Origin: Flavobacterium dauae
GTDB lineage: Bacteria > Bacteroidota > Bacteroidia > Flavobacteriales > Flavobacteriaceae
DNA length: 64,000 nucleotides
Assembly (NCBI RefSeq): GCF_004151275.2
Contig: NZ_CP130821.1
Coordinates: forward strand, 744,001-808,000
Direction: 5' to 3'
The notes beneath the pieces were generated by a model. It was not told where the DNA came from and searched no databases. It was given only the letters and a program-made list of their open reading frames with translations. The position numbers and the translations under genes were made by a program. Shown here in pieces: positions 41,608 through 50,349 of the stretch. Each line of letters begins with the position of its first letter. Within the stretch, counting starts at the first letter, position 1.

Positions 41608-42288
41608 TTATTTTGTTAATATGTCTAACTCAATTAATGTGTTGTAAATTCCTTTATAGAAATCATTTTGTTTGAATTGAGGAAGTATTTTCTCATTTAA
41701 TAGCGATTTTATCAATTCATCTTTTACGAATTCTTTTGCAACATCATCTGTTGAAATTCTAATTTCTCTTTTTTGTTGATTAATCAATAAAACTAAACTT
41801 CCCTTTTTAAAAATATCATTTCTATTTTGTAAAAGAACTTGATACGCAAATTCTTCTTTAGTTGTATATGGTGAATATTCGTTTATAGTTACGATAAAGA
41901 TTTCAAGGCTATTGTTCTTTTTAATTTTATTGATTAATGTTGTTAAACTTTTTATTTCATTTAAATTAAAAATATTTTCGATGTCAACAATATCGGAAAA
42001 AGGAAAGAATTTTAAATTAACTTGGTCAAAATCAGTACAATATTTTTGAAATAAGCGGTCTGATTTGTATTTGGTAACATTAAATTGATTTTTACGATCA
42101 GTTCTTGAAAGATCAATTTTGGAAACAATATAATCGCTGTATAGGTTTACGAACGAATTGTTAGGTTGATGATCTTCTAAAGAAACTTGTTTAAATAAAT
42201 AGCAAAGTGAATCTAAAGTTTTGATTTCAGTTGCATTTTGTGCGAAAGTATAGAATGGAAGTAAAAAAAAGAATAAAAAATTTCTCAT
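41608..42288 (-). CDS. secreted TPM-domain-like protein
   Basis: 226 aa counted from ATG 42288 (MRNFLFFFLL); a second in-frame ATG lies two codons upstream. A signal peptide ends near YTFAQ. From about residue 105, the pattern DIENIFNLNEIKSLTTLINKI...EIFIVTINEYSPY...KGSLVLLINQQKREIRISTDD follows the TPM phosphatase-like domain (strand, helix, IVT, then RxxRIxTG-like). The usual Gly-rich tail is absent. Function uncertain; adjacent to the YiiX-like gene. Confidence 0.55.
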   Translation of the reverse strand: MRNFLFFFLLPFYTFAQNATEIKTLDSLCYLFKQVSLEDHQPNNSFVNLYSDYIVSKIDLSRTDRKNQFNVTKYKSDRLFQKYCTDFDQVNLKFFPFSDIVDIENIFNLNEIKSLTTLINKIKKNNSLEIFIVTINEYSPYTTKEEFAYQVLLQNRNDIFKKGSLVLLINQQKREIRISTDDVAKEFVKDELIKSLLNEKILPQFKQNDFYKGIYNTLIELDILTK

Positions 42289-42303
42289 AAGCAAAAAAGA
42301 AGC

Positions 42304-43023
42304 TTATTCAGTTTCTTTAAAATTTGGGTTGTATATTTTTTCAAAGGCTAAGGGTTCAATAGCATCATCTACAGAAAAATTACCTATTTTGGTTCTTCGT
42401 AAAGCGGTTAAATGTCCGCCCGAATTTAGTGCTTTTCCAAAATCAAAAGCTAAAGATCTAATGTAAGTTCCTTTGCTGCAAACCACTCTAAAATCAATTT
42501 CGGGTAAGGCAATTCTGGTAATTTCAAACTCGGTAATTTCAATTTCTCTCGATTGAATCTCCACTTCTTCGCCAGCACGAGCATGCTCGTACAAACGTTT
42601 GCCATCTTTCTTCAATGCCGAAAAAATTGGAGGGAACTGATCAATGATTCCAATAAAATTTTTACGGGTTTCTTCGATTAATTCGTTCGATATATGATCG
42701 GTAGGAAATGTTTGATTTACTTCAGTTTCCAAATCGTATGACGGCGTAGTTGCACCAACGGTAATAGTTCCGGTGTATTCTTTAATTTGCCCTTGTAATT
42801 CGGCAATTTTCTTAGTGAATTTTCCAGTACAGATAATTAAAAGTCCCGATGCTAAAGGATCCAACGTGCCCGCATGACCAATTTTGAACTTTTTAGGAAG
42901 GTCTAAATTTTTAAGTAACGCATACTTTATTTTGTTTACCGCCTGAAAAGAACTCCATGTTAACGGTTTGTCAATCAGCAAAATCTGTCCTTCCAGGAAA
43001 TTTTCCTTTGATAATTTCTGCAT
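42304..43023 (-). CDS. truB: tRNA pseudouridine(55) synthase TruB
   Basis: 239 aa from ATG 43023 (MQKLSKENFLEGQILLIDKP). The ORF extends upstream within uppP, but the ATG overlapping the uppP stop (TAATG) is the natural start. Catalytic Asp in GHAGTLDPLASGLL, with KxxPPxFSALK-like DQFPPIFSALKKDGKRLYEHAR. Modifies U55 in the tRNA T-loop. Confidence 0.94.
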   Translation of the reverse strand: MQKLSKENFLEGQILLIDKPLTWSSFQAVNKIKYALLKNLDLPKKFKIGHAGTLDPLASGLLIICTGKFTKKIAELQGQIKEYTGTITVGATTPSYDLETEVNQTFPTDHISNELIEETRKNFIGIIDQFPPIFSALKKDGKRLYEHARAGEEVEIQSREIEITEFEITRIALPEIDFRVVCSKGTYIRSLAFDFGKALNSGGHLTALRRTKIGNFSVDDAIEPLAFEKIYNPNFKETE

Positions 43024-43826
43024 TATTTTGTGTAAAAGTAAATTAACAGTCCAATTCCAATCACAATTCGGTACCAGCCCCAAAATTTAAATCCGTATTT
43101 TGTAAGAACGGCAATAAATGTTTTAACCGCAATTAAAGCCGTTATAAAAGCAATAACGTTACCAATTATAAATAAATTGATATGATTTTGATCTTGTAAA
43201 ATCATTTCGTATCCTTTCATATCATTGCCCCAGGTTTTTACAAAAATTGAGTAAACTGTAACGGCTAACATGGTTGGAACTGCCAAAAAGAACGAAAATT
43301 CAGCGGCTGCTTTACGGCTTAAACCTTGCGTCATACCACCTATGATTGATGCTGCCGAACGCGATGTTCCGGGCATCATTGCCAAACATTGCCAAAAACC
43401 AATGGTGATTGCCGTTTTAAACGAAATATCTTTTTCGTCGTTAATTTTAGGATTTTTAAACCAGCGATCTACAAATAAAAGTACAATTCCGCCAATGACT
43501 AAAACCGATGAAATAGCTATTTGATTTCCTAAAACAGCTTCAATTTTATCATCTAATAAATACCCCAATCCCAATGCAGGAATTACGGCAACTGCCAATT
43601 TGTAATAGAATTGCAGGTTGCTGAAATCGAAGAATTTCTTCCAGTATAAAGCAACGATTGATAAGATCGCGCCAAATTGTATTGAAACCTGAAACATCTT
43701 TAAAAACTCAGACTCTTCCATTCCTAGAAGAGCCGCGGTAAAGCCCATATGAGCTGTAGATGAAATAGGTAAATATTCTGTTAATCCTTCAACAATTGCA
43801 ATGATGATGGCTTGTAATAAATCCAT
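43023..43826 (-). CDS. uppP: undecaprenyl-diphosphatase UppP (BacA)
   Basis: 267 aa, about eight transmembrane helices. The two conserved regions are EGLTEYLPISSTAHM and PGTSRSAASIIGGM. Recycles the lipid carrier for peptidoglycan and other envelope polymers and gives bacitracin tolerance. Overlaps truB by 1 nt; in an ftsX-DUF3098-uppP-truB run. Confidence 0.95.
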   Translation of the reverse strand: MDLLQAIIIAIVEGLTEYLPISSTAHMGFTAALLGMEESEFLKMFQVSIQFGAILSIVALYWKKFFDFSNLQFYYKLAVAVIPALGLGYLLDDKIEAVLGNQIAISSVLVIGGIVLLFVDRWFKNPKINDEKDISFKTAITIGFWQCLAMMPGTSRSAASIIGGMTQGLSRKAAAEFSFFLAVPTMLAVTVYSIFVKTWGNDMKGYEMILQDQNHINLFIIGNVIAFITALIAVKTFIAVLTKYGFKFWGWYRIVIGIGLLIYFYTK

Positions 43827-43837
43827 TTATAAGGTGT

Positions 43838-44080
43838 TTATGCTTTTTTTGCAGGGTTTTTAAATATTGAATAAATGCAGATTCCAAAACCAATAAAAAT
43901 TACGGTTGGCGCTAATTTAATTCTGCGAAAACTAAAAACGGCTTCGTTAAAAACATTCGGATCTTCACTGTTTCCGCCTGCCATAAGTAAAAAACCCAAA
44001 GCAATTACGGCTACACCAGCCAATAAAAGAACATAGTTTTGTTTGCTGAACAAAAATGATTTTTCGGTATTATTTTCCAT
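43838..44080 (-). CDS. DUF3098 small membrane protein
   Basis: 80 aa, two transmembrane helices (about 16-33 and 56-72) and the conserved motif GGNSEDPNVFNEAVFSFRRI. Always small and found between ftsX and uppP in flavobacteria, as here; role unknown but probably linked to envelope growth. Confidence 0.85.
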   Translation of the reverse strand: MENNTEKSFLFSKQNYVLLLAGVAVIALGFLLMAGGNSEDPNVFNEAVFSFRRIKLAPTVIFIGFGICIYSIFKNPAKKA

Positions 44081-44083
44081 AAA

Positions 44084-44962
44084 TTACAGGTATAAATCGT
44101 CTGATTTTAAATTTAAAAAACGTTGCGTTGCAAAATACGTGCTAATATACGTAATGATTATTCCAACAATAAGTACGGCTCCGCAAACCAAGAAAATAGA
44201 TTTTGAATCACTCATTAAGCCTAATGTAGGCAGTTTGCTGTCGGCATAAGCGGTTAAAGCCAAAATACCAATGATTGCCAAAATAGAACCTATTATTCCC
44301 AGTTTTACACTGTTCCAAATGAATGGTTTACGAATGAACGATTTTGTGGCACCAACCATTTGCATAGTTTTAATGATGAAACGTTTTGAATAGATTGATA
44401 AACGCAACGAACTGTTAATTAAAAGCATTGATATAAAAGCAAAAACGCCACTAACTACTAAAACCCAAAAACTAATGGTTTTAATATTTTTGTTTACTAA
44501 ATCGACCAATTGGGCATCGTAAACCACTTCGTCAACCAACGGATTTTCTTTAATGCTTAATTCAATATCTTTAATAGAATCTTTTTCAACGTAAGCCCCG
44601 TTAAAATGTAAATCGAACGAATGCTGCAACGGGTTAAAGCCTAAAAACTTTACAAAATCTTCGCCAATTGTTTTCTGGTGTGCGTTTGCAGCCGAATCTT
44701 TATGTACAAAAGTAAGGTCTTTAATAAATTTTTGCTGACCTAATTCGGTTTGATAGGCTGCAAGCTGTGTTTCGTTTGCATCTTCTTTAAAATAGATCGA
44801 CATTGGGATGTTTTCTTTAAAATTGTTCGATATTTTTTCATAGTTAATAACAAACATTCCTAATGATCCCAACAAAAACAACACTAAAAAAATACTTAAA
44901 ATAACCGAAAAGTAAGACGATATTAATCTGCGCTTTTGATATTTTTCGTACGCTGTAGCCAT
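44084..44962 (-). CDS. ftsX: cell division protein FtsX
   Basis: 292 aa permease-like partner of FtsE. One N-terminal transmembrane helix, an extracellular segment of ~110 residues (with MSIYFKEDANETQL) and three further helices in the C-terminal FtsX/MacB domain (ISMLLINSSLRLSIYSKRFIIKTMQMVGAT). Regulates peptidoglycan hydrolases at division. Heads the ftsX-DUF3098-uppP-truB operon. ftsE is not adjacent in the window. Confidence 0.93.
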   Translation of the reverse strand: MATAYEKYQKRRLISSYFSVILSIFLVLFLLGSLGMFVINYEKISNNFKENIPMSIYFKEDANETQLAAYQTELGQQKFIKDLTFVHKDSAANAHQKTIGEDFVKFLGFNPLQHSFDLHFNGAYVEKDSIKDIELSIKENPLVDEVVYDAQLVDLVNKNIKTISFWVLVVSGVFAFISMLLINSSLRLSIYSKRFIIKTMQMVGATKSFIRKPFIWNSVKLGIIGSILAIIGILALTAYADSKLPTLGLMSDSKSIFLVCGAVLIVGIIITYISTYFATQRFLNLKSDDLYL

Positions 44963-45045
44963 AACAAGTTTTATTTTTTAAAGGGTAAAAATAGTAAAGA
45001 AATCTGTTTTATAAGAATTTTTGACAAGTTAAATTCTTTTTAAAT

Positions 45046-45075
45046 AAAAAAATCCGACTTAATGCCGGATTTTGT
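45046..45075 (-). terminator. terminator of the 93-aa gene
   Basis: AAAATCCGAC and GCCGGATTTT arms around TTAAT; T-run on the minus strand. Confidence 0.75.
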
Positions 45076-45086
45076 ATTACCACAAA

Positions 45087-45368
45087 TTACATAACGCGGT
45101 AAATTCTGTTAATAGGTATGGTAACGCCCTTTTTTAAAACAATATGTTCTGGTGTTACCGCCCAAATAGTAGTGTTTGTTACTAATAAATCCTTATCGTC
45201 TTCAAAGAAAATAGCAATTTTAACGTGGTCTATGTTTCCCATTGTCATTGCTTTGTCTAATTCATTTTTAAGATTAGCAAATTCTTTAGGGTCTTTTAAA
45301 ACGTCTGTTGCCGGGAAGTGTAATCCTTCTATATCCTCTTTTTCAATGGGTTTGAATGCTAAACTCAT
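45087..45368 (-). CDS. hypothetical protein, 93 aa
   Basis: 93 aa from ATG 45368 (MSLAFKPIEKEDIEGL); a start at 45410 is less likely. Soluble mixed alpha/beta protein: an N-terminal acidic stretch, ELDKAMTMGNIDHVKIAIFFEDD, and a beta-rich end with TTIWAVTPEHIVLKKGVTIPINRIYRV. It could have a small PH- or HAD-like sandwich, but no family is claimed. Has its own terminator; divergent from leuS. Confidence 0.55.
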   Translation of the reverse strand: MSLAFKPIEKEDIEGLHFPATDVLKDPKEFANLKNELDKAMTMGNIDHVKIAIFFEDDKDLLVTNTTIWAVTPEHIVLKKGVTIPINRIYRVM

Positions 45369-45566
45369 AAAATCTTTTCTTAATCGTACTTTTTCTAAAA
45401 AATCACGCAAATATATCCTTTTTATTCTAAAAAAGGAATAAAGTTGTAAAATTTAATGTTTTCAATTTTATTTAGCAGTGATTATTATCCTTATAAAACC
45501 AAAAAAATTAGCAAACTAAATAATTTAAAGTAATTTTGTAAACGTTTAAAAAGACAGGTTTTACAA

Positions 45567-48500
45567 ATGAAATACAATCCAAACGAAATTGAAGCCAAAT
45601 GGCAGAAATACTGGAGCGATAACAATACGTTCAAAGCAAGTAATCAATCTACTAAACCAAAATATTATGTGTTAGATATGTTTCCGTATCCATCAGGTGC
45701 GGGCTTACACGTTGGGCATCCGCTGGGTTACATTGCGTCTGATATCTATGCGCGTTATAAACGCCATCAAGGTTTTAACGTACTGCATCCGCAAGGGTAC
45801 GATTCTTTTGGTTTACCGGCAGAACAATACGCCATTCAAACAGGTCAACACCCGGCAGTTACTACCGAAACCAATATTAAACGCTACCGTGAACAGTTAG
45901 ATAAGATTGGTTTTTCGTTTGATTGGAATCGTGAAGTGCGTACATCAAACCCAGAATATTACAAGCACACACAGCAAATTTTTATTCAGTTGTTTAATTC
46001 GTGGTACAATAAAAATACCGATAAGGCTGAAAATATTTCTACGTTGATTGATTTATTTTCGAAAGAAGGAAATGCGAATGTAAATGCCGTATCCGATGAA
46101 AATATCAGCGTTTTTTCTGCCGATCAGTGGAATGCTTTTTCTGCCGATGAACAAGAGCGTATTTTATTGAAATACAGATTGACTTATTTAGCTGAAACCG
46201 AAGTGAACTGGTGCCCTGCATTGGGAACGGTTTTAGCAAACGATGAAATTGTAAACGGCGTTTCAGAACGTGGCGGGCATCCGGTCATTCGTAAAAAAAT
46301 GACTCAATGGTGCATGCGTATTTCGGCTTATGCCGAGCGTTTGTTGCAAGGTTTGGATACCATTGATTGGAGTGAATCTATTAAAGAAGCACAACGCAAC
46401 TGGATCGGAAAATCGGTCGGGGCATCGGTAACTTTTAAAGTCAAAATTCAAAAGTCAAAAGTCGAAGGACAAGACGTTACAGACTTTGGACATTCGACAT
46501 TCGACATAGAAGTATTCACAACGCGTCCTGATACTATTTTCGGAGTAAATTTTATGACACTGGCTCCTGAACACGAATTGGTTGCAGCAATTACAACTCC
46601 AGAGCAAAAAGCGGCTGTTGATGCGTATATCGAAGCAACTTCAAAACGTTCAGAACGTGAACGTATGGCTGATGTTAAAACCATTTCGGGTGTGTTTACC
46701 GGTGCCTATGCAGAACATCCTTTCACCAAAGAACCGGTTGCTATCTGGATTGGTGATTATGTTTTGGCAGGATATGGTACAGGTGCGGTAATGGCGGTTC
46801 CGTGTGGTGACGAGCGCGATTATGCGTTTGCAAAACACTTTGCCAATCAAAACGGAATGCCCGAAATTATCAACATTTTTAATCAAGATATTTCTGAAGA
46901 AGCGTACACTGAAAAAGCTGGTTTTGAATTACAGAATTCCGATTTTTTAAACGGAATGGATTACAAGGCAGCGACTAAAAAAGTGATTGAAGAATTAGAG
47001 AAAATAGGGCAGGGGAAAGCCAAAGTGAATTACCGTTTGCGCGATGCTGTTTTTTCGCGTCAGCGTTATTGGGGCGAGCCTTTTCCGGTTTATTATGTGA
47101 ACGGATTGCCTAAAATGATCGATCCAAAACATTTGCCGATTGAATTACCCGAAGTTAAAAAATATTTACCAACCGAAGACGGTCAGCCGCCATTAGGCAA
47201 TGCAACCACTTGGGCTTGGGATACGGTAAATAATAAAGTTGTTTCAAGTGACCTTGTCATCCCGAACGAAAGTGAGGGATCTCAAACCATTTTTCCTTTA
47301 GAACTAAACACCATGCCGGGTTGGGCAGGTTCTTCGTGGTATTGGTTGCGTTATATGGATGTTGACAATGAAAACGAAATTACATCAAAAGAAGCTATTG
47401 ATTACTGGCAGAATGTTGATTTATACATTGGCGGAAGCGAACACGCAACAGGGCATTTATTGTATTCGCGTTTTTGGAACAAGTTTTTAAAGGATATGGG
47501 AATCGTACCAACCGAAGAACCGTTCCAGAAATTGATCAACCAAGGAATGATTTTGGGAAATAGTGCTTTTGTCTACCGTATTTCGGCAAATTATGATAGT
47601 GATATAACAAATTTTATTGAAGGAATAAATAATGTAGTTGAACCAAGAAACCTCTTTGTTTCAAAAAAATATGTTGATTCTATTCAGGAATATAAAAATG
47701 AAGTTAACAGGGTGAATGTTAAAGGCATTCATCTATCTCAAGTTGAAAAATCAAAAGAATTAATTGAAGTAGAAAAATTTTACTTTAGAAATTTGGTGAA
47801 ACTTAATCCTAATTCAGATGCAGTTAAAGAATTAGAGGATTGTCATTTTGATATTTTTATACAAAATCTACACGTAGATTTATCATTAATTAATGATGTT
47901 ACAAATGAATTAGATATAGAAGCGTTTAAAAATCATCCATTATATTCAGATTATAAAGATGCGGAGTTTATTTTAGATGAAAACGGAAAGTATATTGTAG
48001 GTCGCGAAGTTGAAAAAATGTCAAAGTCTAAATATAATGTTGTAAATCCAGATGATATTTGCGAAGAATACGGCGCTGATACGTTACGTTTGTACGAAAT
48101 GTTTTTAGGTCCGTTAGAGCAAGCAAAACCTTGGAATACCGCAGGAATTACAGGTGTGTTTGGTTTTTTGAAAAAATTATGGAAGTTGTATGCAGACGAT
48201 AACGGATTGATTGTTACCAATGATGAACCAACGGCTGAAATGTACAAATCGTTGCATAAAACCATTAAAAAAGTAACCGAAGATATCGAGAATTTCTCTT
48301 TTAATACATCGGTTTCTCAGTTTATGATTTGCGTAAACGAACTGCAACAGCAAAAATGCCACCACCGTGCTATTTTAGAACCGTTGGCAATTGTAATTTC
48401 GCCTTATGCACCGCACATTGCCGAAGAATTATGGAATATGTTGGGTCATTCAGAATCGGTTTCGCAACAACCATTTCCAAAGTTTGAAGAGAAATATTTG

Positions 48501-48698
48501 GTAGAAAGTTCAAAAGAATATCCGGTTTCGTTCAACGGAAAAATGCGTTTTAAAATTGAATTACCTTTAGATTTAACCGCAGAACAAATCGAAGAAATCA
48601 TTATGAACGATGAACGCACACAAGCTCAATTACAAGGTGCAACACCTAAAAAAGTAATTATCGTTCCTGGTAAAATCATTAATCTGGCTGGGTTTTAA
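45567..48698 (+). CDS. leuS: leucine-tRNA ligase, enlarged
   Basis: 1043 aa class Ia synthetase, longer than the roughly 920-950 aa that I recall for flavobacterial LeuRS. HIGH-type motif HVGH near the N terminus, CP1 editing domain (about 280-480, FTTRPDTIFGV), and KMSKS (EKMSKSKYN) near 812. Three extra segments stand out: residues ~291-315 encoded by inverted heptamer arrays, ~562-574 encoded by a GTCATCCC-type dispersed repeat, and an expanded AT-rich leucine-specific region at ~670-800. Frame is intact throughout. A -7 box TAATTTTG lies at 45531-45538. Confidence 0.93.
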   Translation: MKYNPNEIEAKWQKYWSDNNTFKASNQSTKPKYYVLDMFPYPSGAGLHVGHPLGYIASDIYARYKRHQGFNVLHPQGYDSFGLPAEQYAIQTGQHPAVTTETNIKRYREQLDKIGFSFDWNREVRTSNPEYYKHTQQIFIQLFNSWYNKNTDKAENISTLIDLFSKEGNANVNAVSDENISVFSADQWNAFSADEQERILLKYRLTYLAETEVNWCPALGTVLANDEIVNGVSERGGHPVIRKKMTQWCMRISAYAERLLQGLDTIDWSESIKEAQRNWIGKSVGASVTFKVKIQKSKVEGQDVTDFGHSTFDIEVFTTRPDTIFGVNFMTLAPEHELVAAITTPEQKAAVDAYIEATSKRSERERMADVKTISGVFTGAYAEHPFTKEPVAIWIGDYVLAGYGTGAVMAVPCGDERDYAFAKHFANQNGMPEIINIFNQDISEEAYTEKAGFELQNSDFLNGMDYKAATKKVIEELEKIGQGKAKVNYRLRDAVFSRQRYWGEPFPVYYVNGLPKMIDPKHLPIELPEVKKYLPTEDGQPPLGNATTWAWDTVNNKVVSSDLVIPNESEGSQTIFPLELNTMPGWAGSSWYWLRYMDVDNENEITSKEAIDYWQNVDLYIGGSEHATGHLLYSRFWNKFLKDMGIVPTEEPFQKLINQGMILGNSAFVYRISANYDSDITNFIEGINNVVEPRNLFVSKKYVDSIQEYKNEVNRVNVKGIHLSQVEKSKELIEVEKFYFRNLVKLNPNSDAVKELEDCHFDIFIQNLHVDLSLINDVTNELDIEAFKNHPLYSDYKDAEFILDENGKYIVGREVEKMSKSKYNVVNPDDICEEYGADTLRLYEMFLGPLEQAKPWNTAGITGVFGFLKKLWKLYADDNGLIVTNDEPTAEMYKSLHKTIKKVTEDIENFSFNTSVSQFMICVNELQQQKCHHRAILEPLAIVISPYAPHIAEELWNMLGHSESVSQQPFPKFEEKYLVESSKEYPVSFNGKMRFKIELPLDLTAEQIEEIIMNDERTQAQLQGATPKKVIIVPGKIINLAGF
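46437..46510 (+). repeat. inverted heptamer repeat arrays inside leuS
   Basis: GTC/TTC triplets at 46440, 46447, 46454 and 46461 (7-bp period, GTCAAAA units), then GAC triplets at 46482, 46489, 46496 and 46503 (GACTTTG and GACATTC units). The two arrays are inverted, so they could pair as a hairpin. Same unit as the intergenic array at 19343-19374. Confidence 0.85.
47250..47284 (+). repeat. GTCATCCC-type dispersed repeat fragment inside leuS
   Basis: The segment with TTGTCATCCCGAACGAA and GAGGGATCTCA matches, position for position with few changes, the end of the intergenic repeat at 39873-39906 read on the minus strand (TTGTCATTCCGACGAAGG, AGGAATCTCA). Confidence 0.75.
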
Positions 48699-48708
48699 AT
48701 ATAAGTTT

Positions 48709-48778
48709 CGTCAGTTCGAGCTTGTCGAGAACTCAACTTCTCGATACACTTCACTGCATTTCGCTACTCGAAGTGACG
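48709..48778. repeat. dispersed palindromic repeat (CGTCA-TTCGAG type)
   Basis: Starts CGTCAGTTCGAG and ends CTCGAAGTGACG, with inner TCGAGAA and TTCTCGA arms. Intergenic, downstream of leuS. A different family from the GTCATTCC repeats. Confidence 0.75.
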
Positions 48779-48809
48779 ATGTTCTAAGATTAATTCGAAA
48801 AAATAAGTA

Positions 48810-48840
48810 AAAACCGCTCAATAAACAGAGCGGTTTTCTT
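48810..48840 (+). terminator. terminator of leuS
   Basis: AAAACCGCTC and GAGCGGTTTT arms, then CTTTTT. Confidence 0.85.
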
Positions 48841-48881
48841 TTTGGCTTGCTTTTTGTTGTTCACAACCAAAAAACGGTTTT

Positions 48882-49520
48882 ATGAAGCATATTATATTTT
48901 TACTCGGAATTTTTTCTTTTCAACTGATTTCTGCACAATCGCAACAAGCCAATTTATCTGCTACAATCGGCATTACCACCATTCCTAATTTTGACAATCA
49001 AGGCATTGGTTTCGATTTGTCTGCCCGTTATTATTTTACTGATGCTTTTTCTTTAGGTGGTCATTTTTACACCGCCAGTCCTAAGTTTAATCACGGTTTT
49101 GGATATGATACAGACCGAACGCTGATTAATATGTATGCGATTGATGTTCCTTTGCAATACGACGTAATTAATACCGAAAAGTTCACGTTGGGCTTAGGCT
49201 TTTCAAATGGTGTGTTGTTAAATGTATTGCGTAACAGGAACGAAACTACCGAAGAAGAATTCTGGGATACCGAAACAGGAGTGGGAACATCGTGGAACGT
49301 ACCTAAAAAAATTAAAACCGATGCGTATTATCTCGTAACACCGTATGCCGATGCTTCGTACAAACTGTTAACGTTAGATAAAGAAGATTTTACTTCAATG
49401 TATATTACTGCTAAAGCGGGGTATCAAAACGCCTTTGGCAACGGGTTTTATTCTAAAGCAAGCGATTTTAGAAATTATATTGTATCTTTAGGTATTACTA
49501 TAAAAGGAACTACAGATTAA
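48882..49520 (+). CDS. outer membrane beta-barrel protein
   Basis: 212 aa with a signal peptide (FQLISAQS). Alternating strands such as FDLSARYYFTDAFSLGGHFYT, IDVPLQYDVINTEKFTLGLGFSNGVL and the C-terminal NYIVSLGITIK indicate a small barrel of the PorT-like/OmpW-like kind. Function unknown. A 222-bp gap follows; it holds a 16-codon open frame at 49521 and a hairpin, with no further gene seen. Confidence 0.7.
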   Translation: MKHIIFLLGIFSFQLISAQSQQANLSATIGITTIPNFDNQGIGFDLSARYYFTDAFSLGGHFYTASPKFNHGFGYDTDRTLINMYAIDVPLQYDVINTEKFTLGLGFSNGVLLNVLRNRNETTEEEFWDTETGVGTSWNVPKKIKTDAYYLVTPYADASYKLLTLDKEDFTSMYITAKAGYQNAFGNGFYSKASDFRNYIVSLGITIKGTTD

Positions 49521-49650
49521 TGATGAAAAATACAAAAACACCTGTTAAACCGGTTGTTGTAAACGAATAATGGGGTATAAAGATTGTTTTATTGCCGATT
49601 GCTTTTAATTTAAAGGAGAGGCTTACAAGCAAATAATTTATTTTTATTAA

Positions 49651-49687
49651 AAAACCAGCAGTACAATTTGTGCTGCTGGTTTTTTTA
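49651..49687. terminator. bidirectional terminator
   Basis: AACCAGCAG and CTGCTGGTT arms, flanked by A-run and T-run; between convergent genes. Confidence 0.85.
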
Positions 49688-49741
49688 GATTTTACTTATA
49701 TATAAATCTCTGTCAGATCAATTTTGTCAAGAATGCTAAAT

Positions 49742-50131
49742 TTATTTCTTAAGTTTTACTACAAAAGCATCCGGATATTTCCCGGCAATCTTTTTTAACA
49801 GATATTCGGCTTCAATTTTATTTTTATAATTTCCTACAACCAGTTTAAATTTTGGGTTGGCATAAATTATGGTTGCATCAATTTCGGGATATTGGGCGGT
49901 GAAATCTTTATACAACGTTTCAGTTTCTTCTTTTAAACCGTTTTTTAACTGAACCGAAAAATTGGTATATAATGAAAACTGGTTGTTTTGATTCATTTTA
50001 CGTTCTAATAACAAATCAATTGTTTTTTGATCTTTATTTTCTACCACCTTCATTTGAGCGTGAGATTTTAAAAACGAAAAATTTGTTAAAATTAATATAA
50101 TAAAAACTTTATAAAATCTTAATTTATTCAT
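49742..50131 (-). CDS. secreted SPOR-domain protein
   Basis: 129 aa with a signal peptide (LKSHAQ). The mature C-terminal part, FSVQLKNGLKEETETLYKDF...DATIIYANPKFKLVVGNYKNKIEAEYLLKKIAGKYPDAFVVKL, carries the SPOR pattern (strand, helix, YxVxxG.y.xxxA...L...fp.afvv). SPOR domains bind denuded peptidoglycan glycan. Divergent from the respiratory operon; the same arrangement is seen in related flavobacteria. Confidence 0.85.
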   Translation of the reverse strand: MNKLRFYKVFIILILTNFSFLKSHAQMKVVENKDQKTIDLLLERKMNQNNQFSLYTNFSVQLKNGLKEETETLYKDFTAQYPEIDATIIYANPKFKLVVGNYKNKIEAEYLLKKIAGKYPDAFVVKLKK

Positions 50132-50253
50132 TATGAGTTATTTTTCAACAAAAATAAAAAATATTCTCCAAAACACAATTTAAGATTTTATTTAGAATTG
50201 TTATAAATTAACTTTTGGTTTTTATTCCGCTTTCTTTACTGCGTCTTATGTTG

Positions 50254-50261
50254 TATTTTTG
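50254..50261 (+). promoter_or_regulatory. -7 box of the act-cox operon
   Basis: TATTTTTG, a full TAnnTTTG match, 88 bp before the actA ATG. No TTG at the expected -33 distance, and the leader of about 80 nt is longer than most here; the sequence TAAGGTAGGGTGTAGCCTA in it shows no clear fold. Confidence 0.5.
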
Positions 50262-50349
50262 TCAAAGTTTATAAATAAGGTAGGGTGTAGCCTATAGTAA
50301 AGGATAGATAAAGCCATACCAAAATTAGTTGATAATCATTTTTTTAACT

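Noticed and set aside
45118..45441. 107-codon ORF on the plus strand opposite the 93-aa gene.
   Set aside because: The minus-strand frame has the terminator and regular codon use; the plus frame is a shadow and runs toward the leuS promoter.
49521..49571. 16-codon ORF (MMKNTKTPVKPVVVNE) after the barrel protein.
   Set aside because: Too short, with no promoter and no recognised family; could be read-through coding, but not supportable.
50262..50349. Riboswitch in the actA leader.
   Set aside because: Only about 80 nt with no convincing stem set or known consensus.
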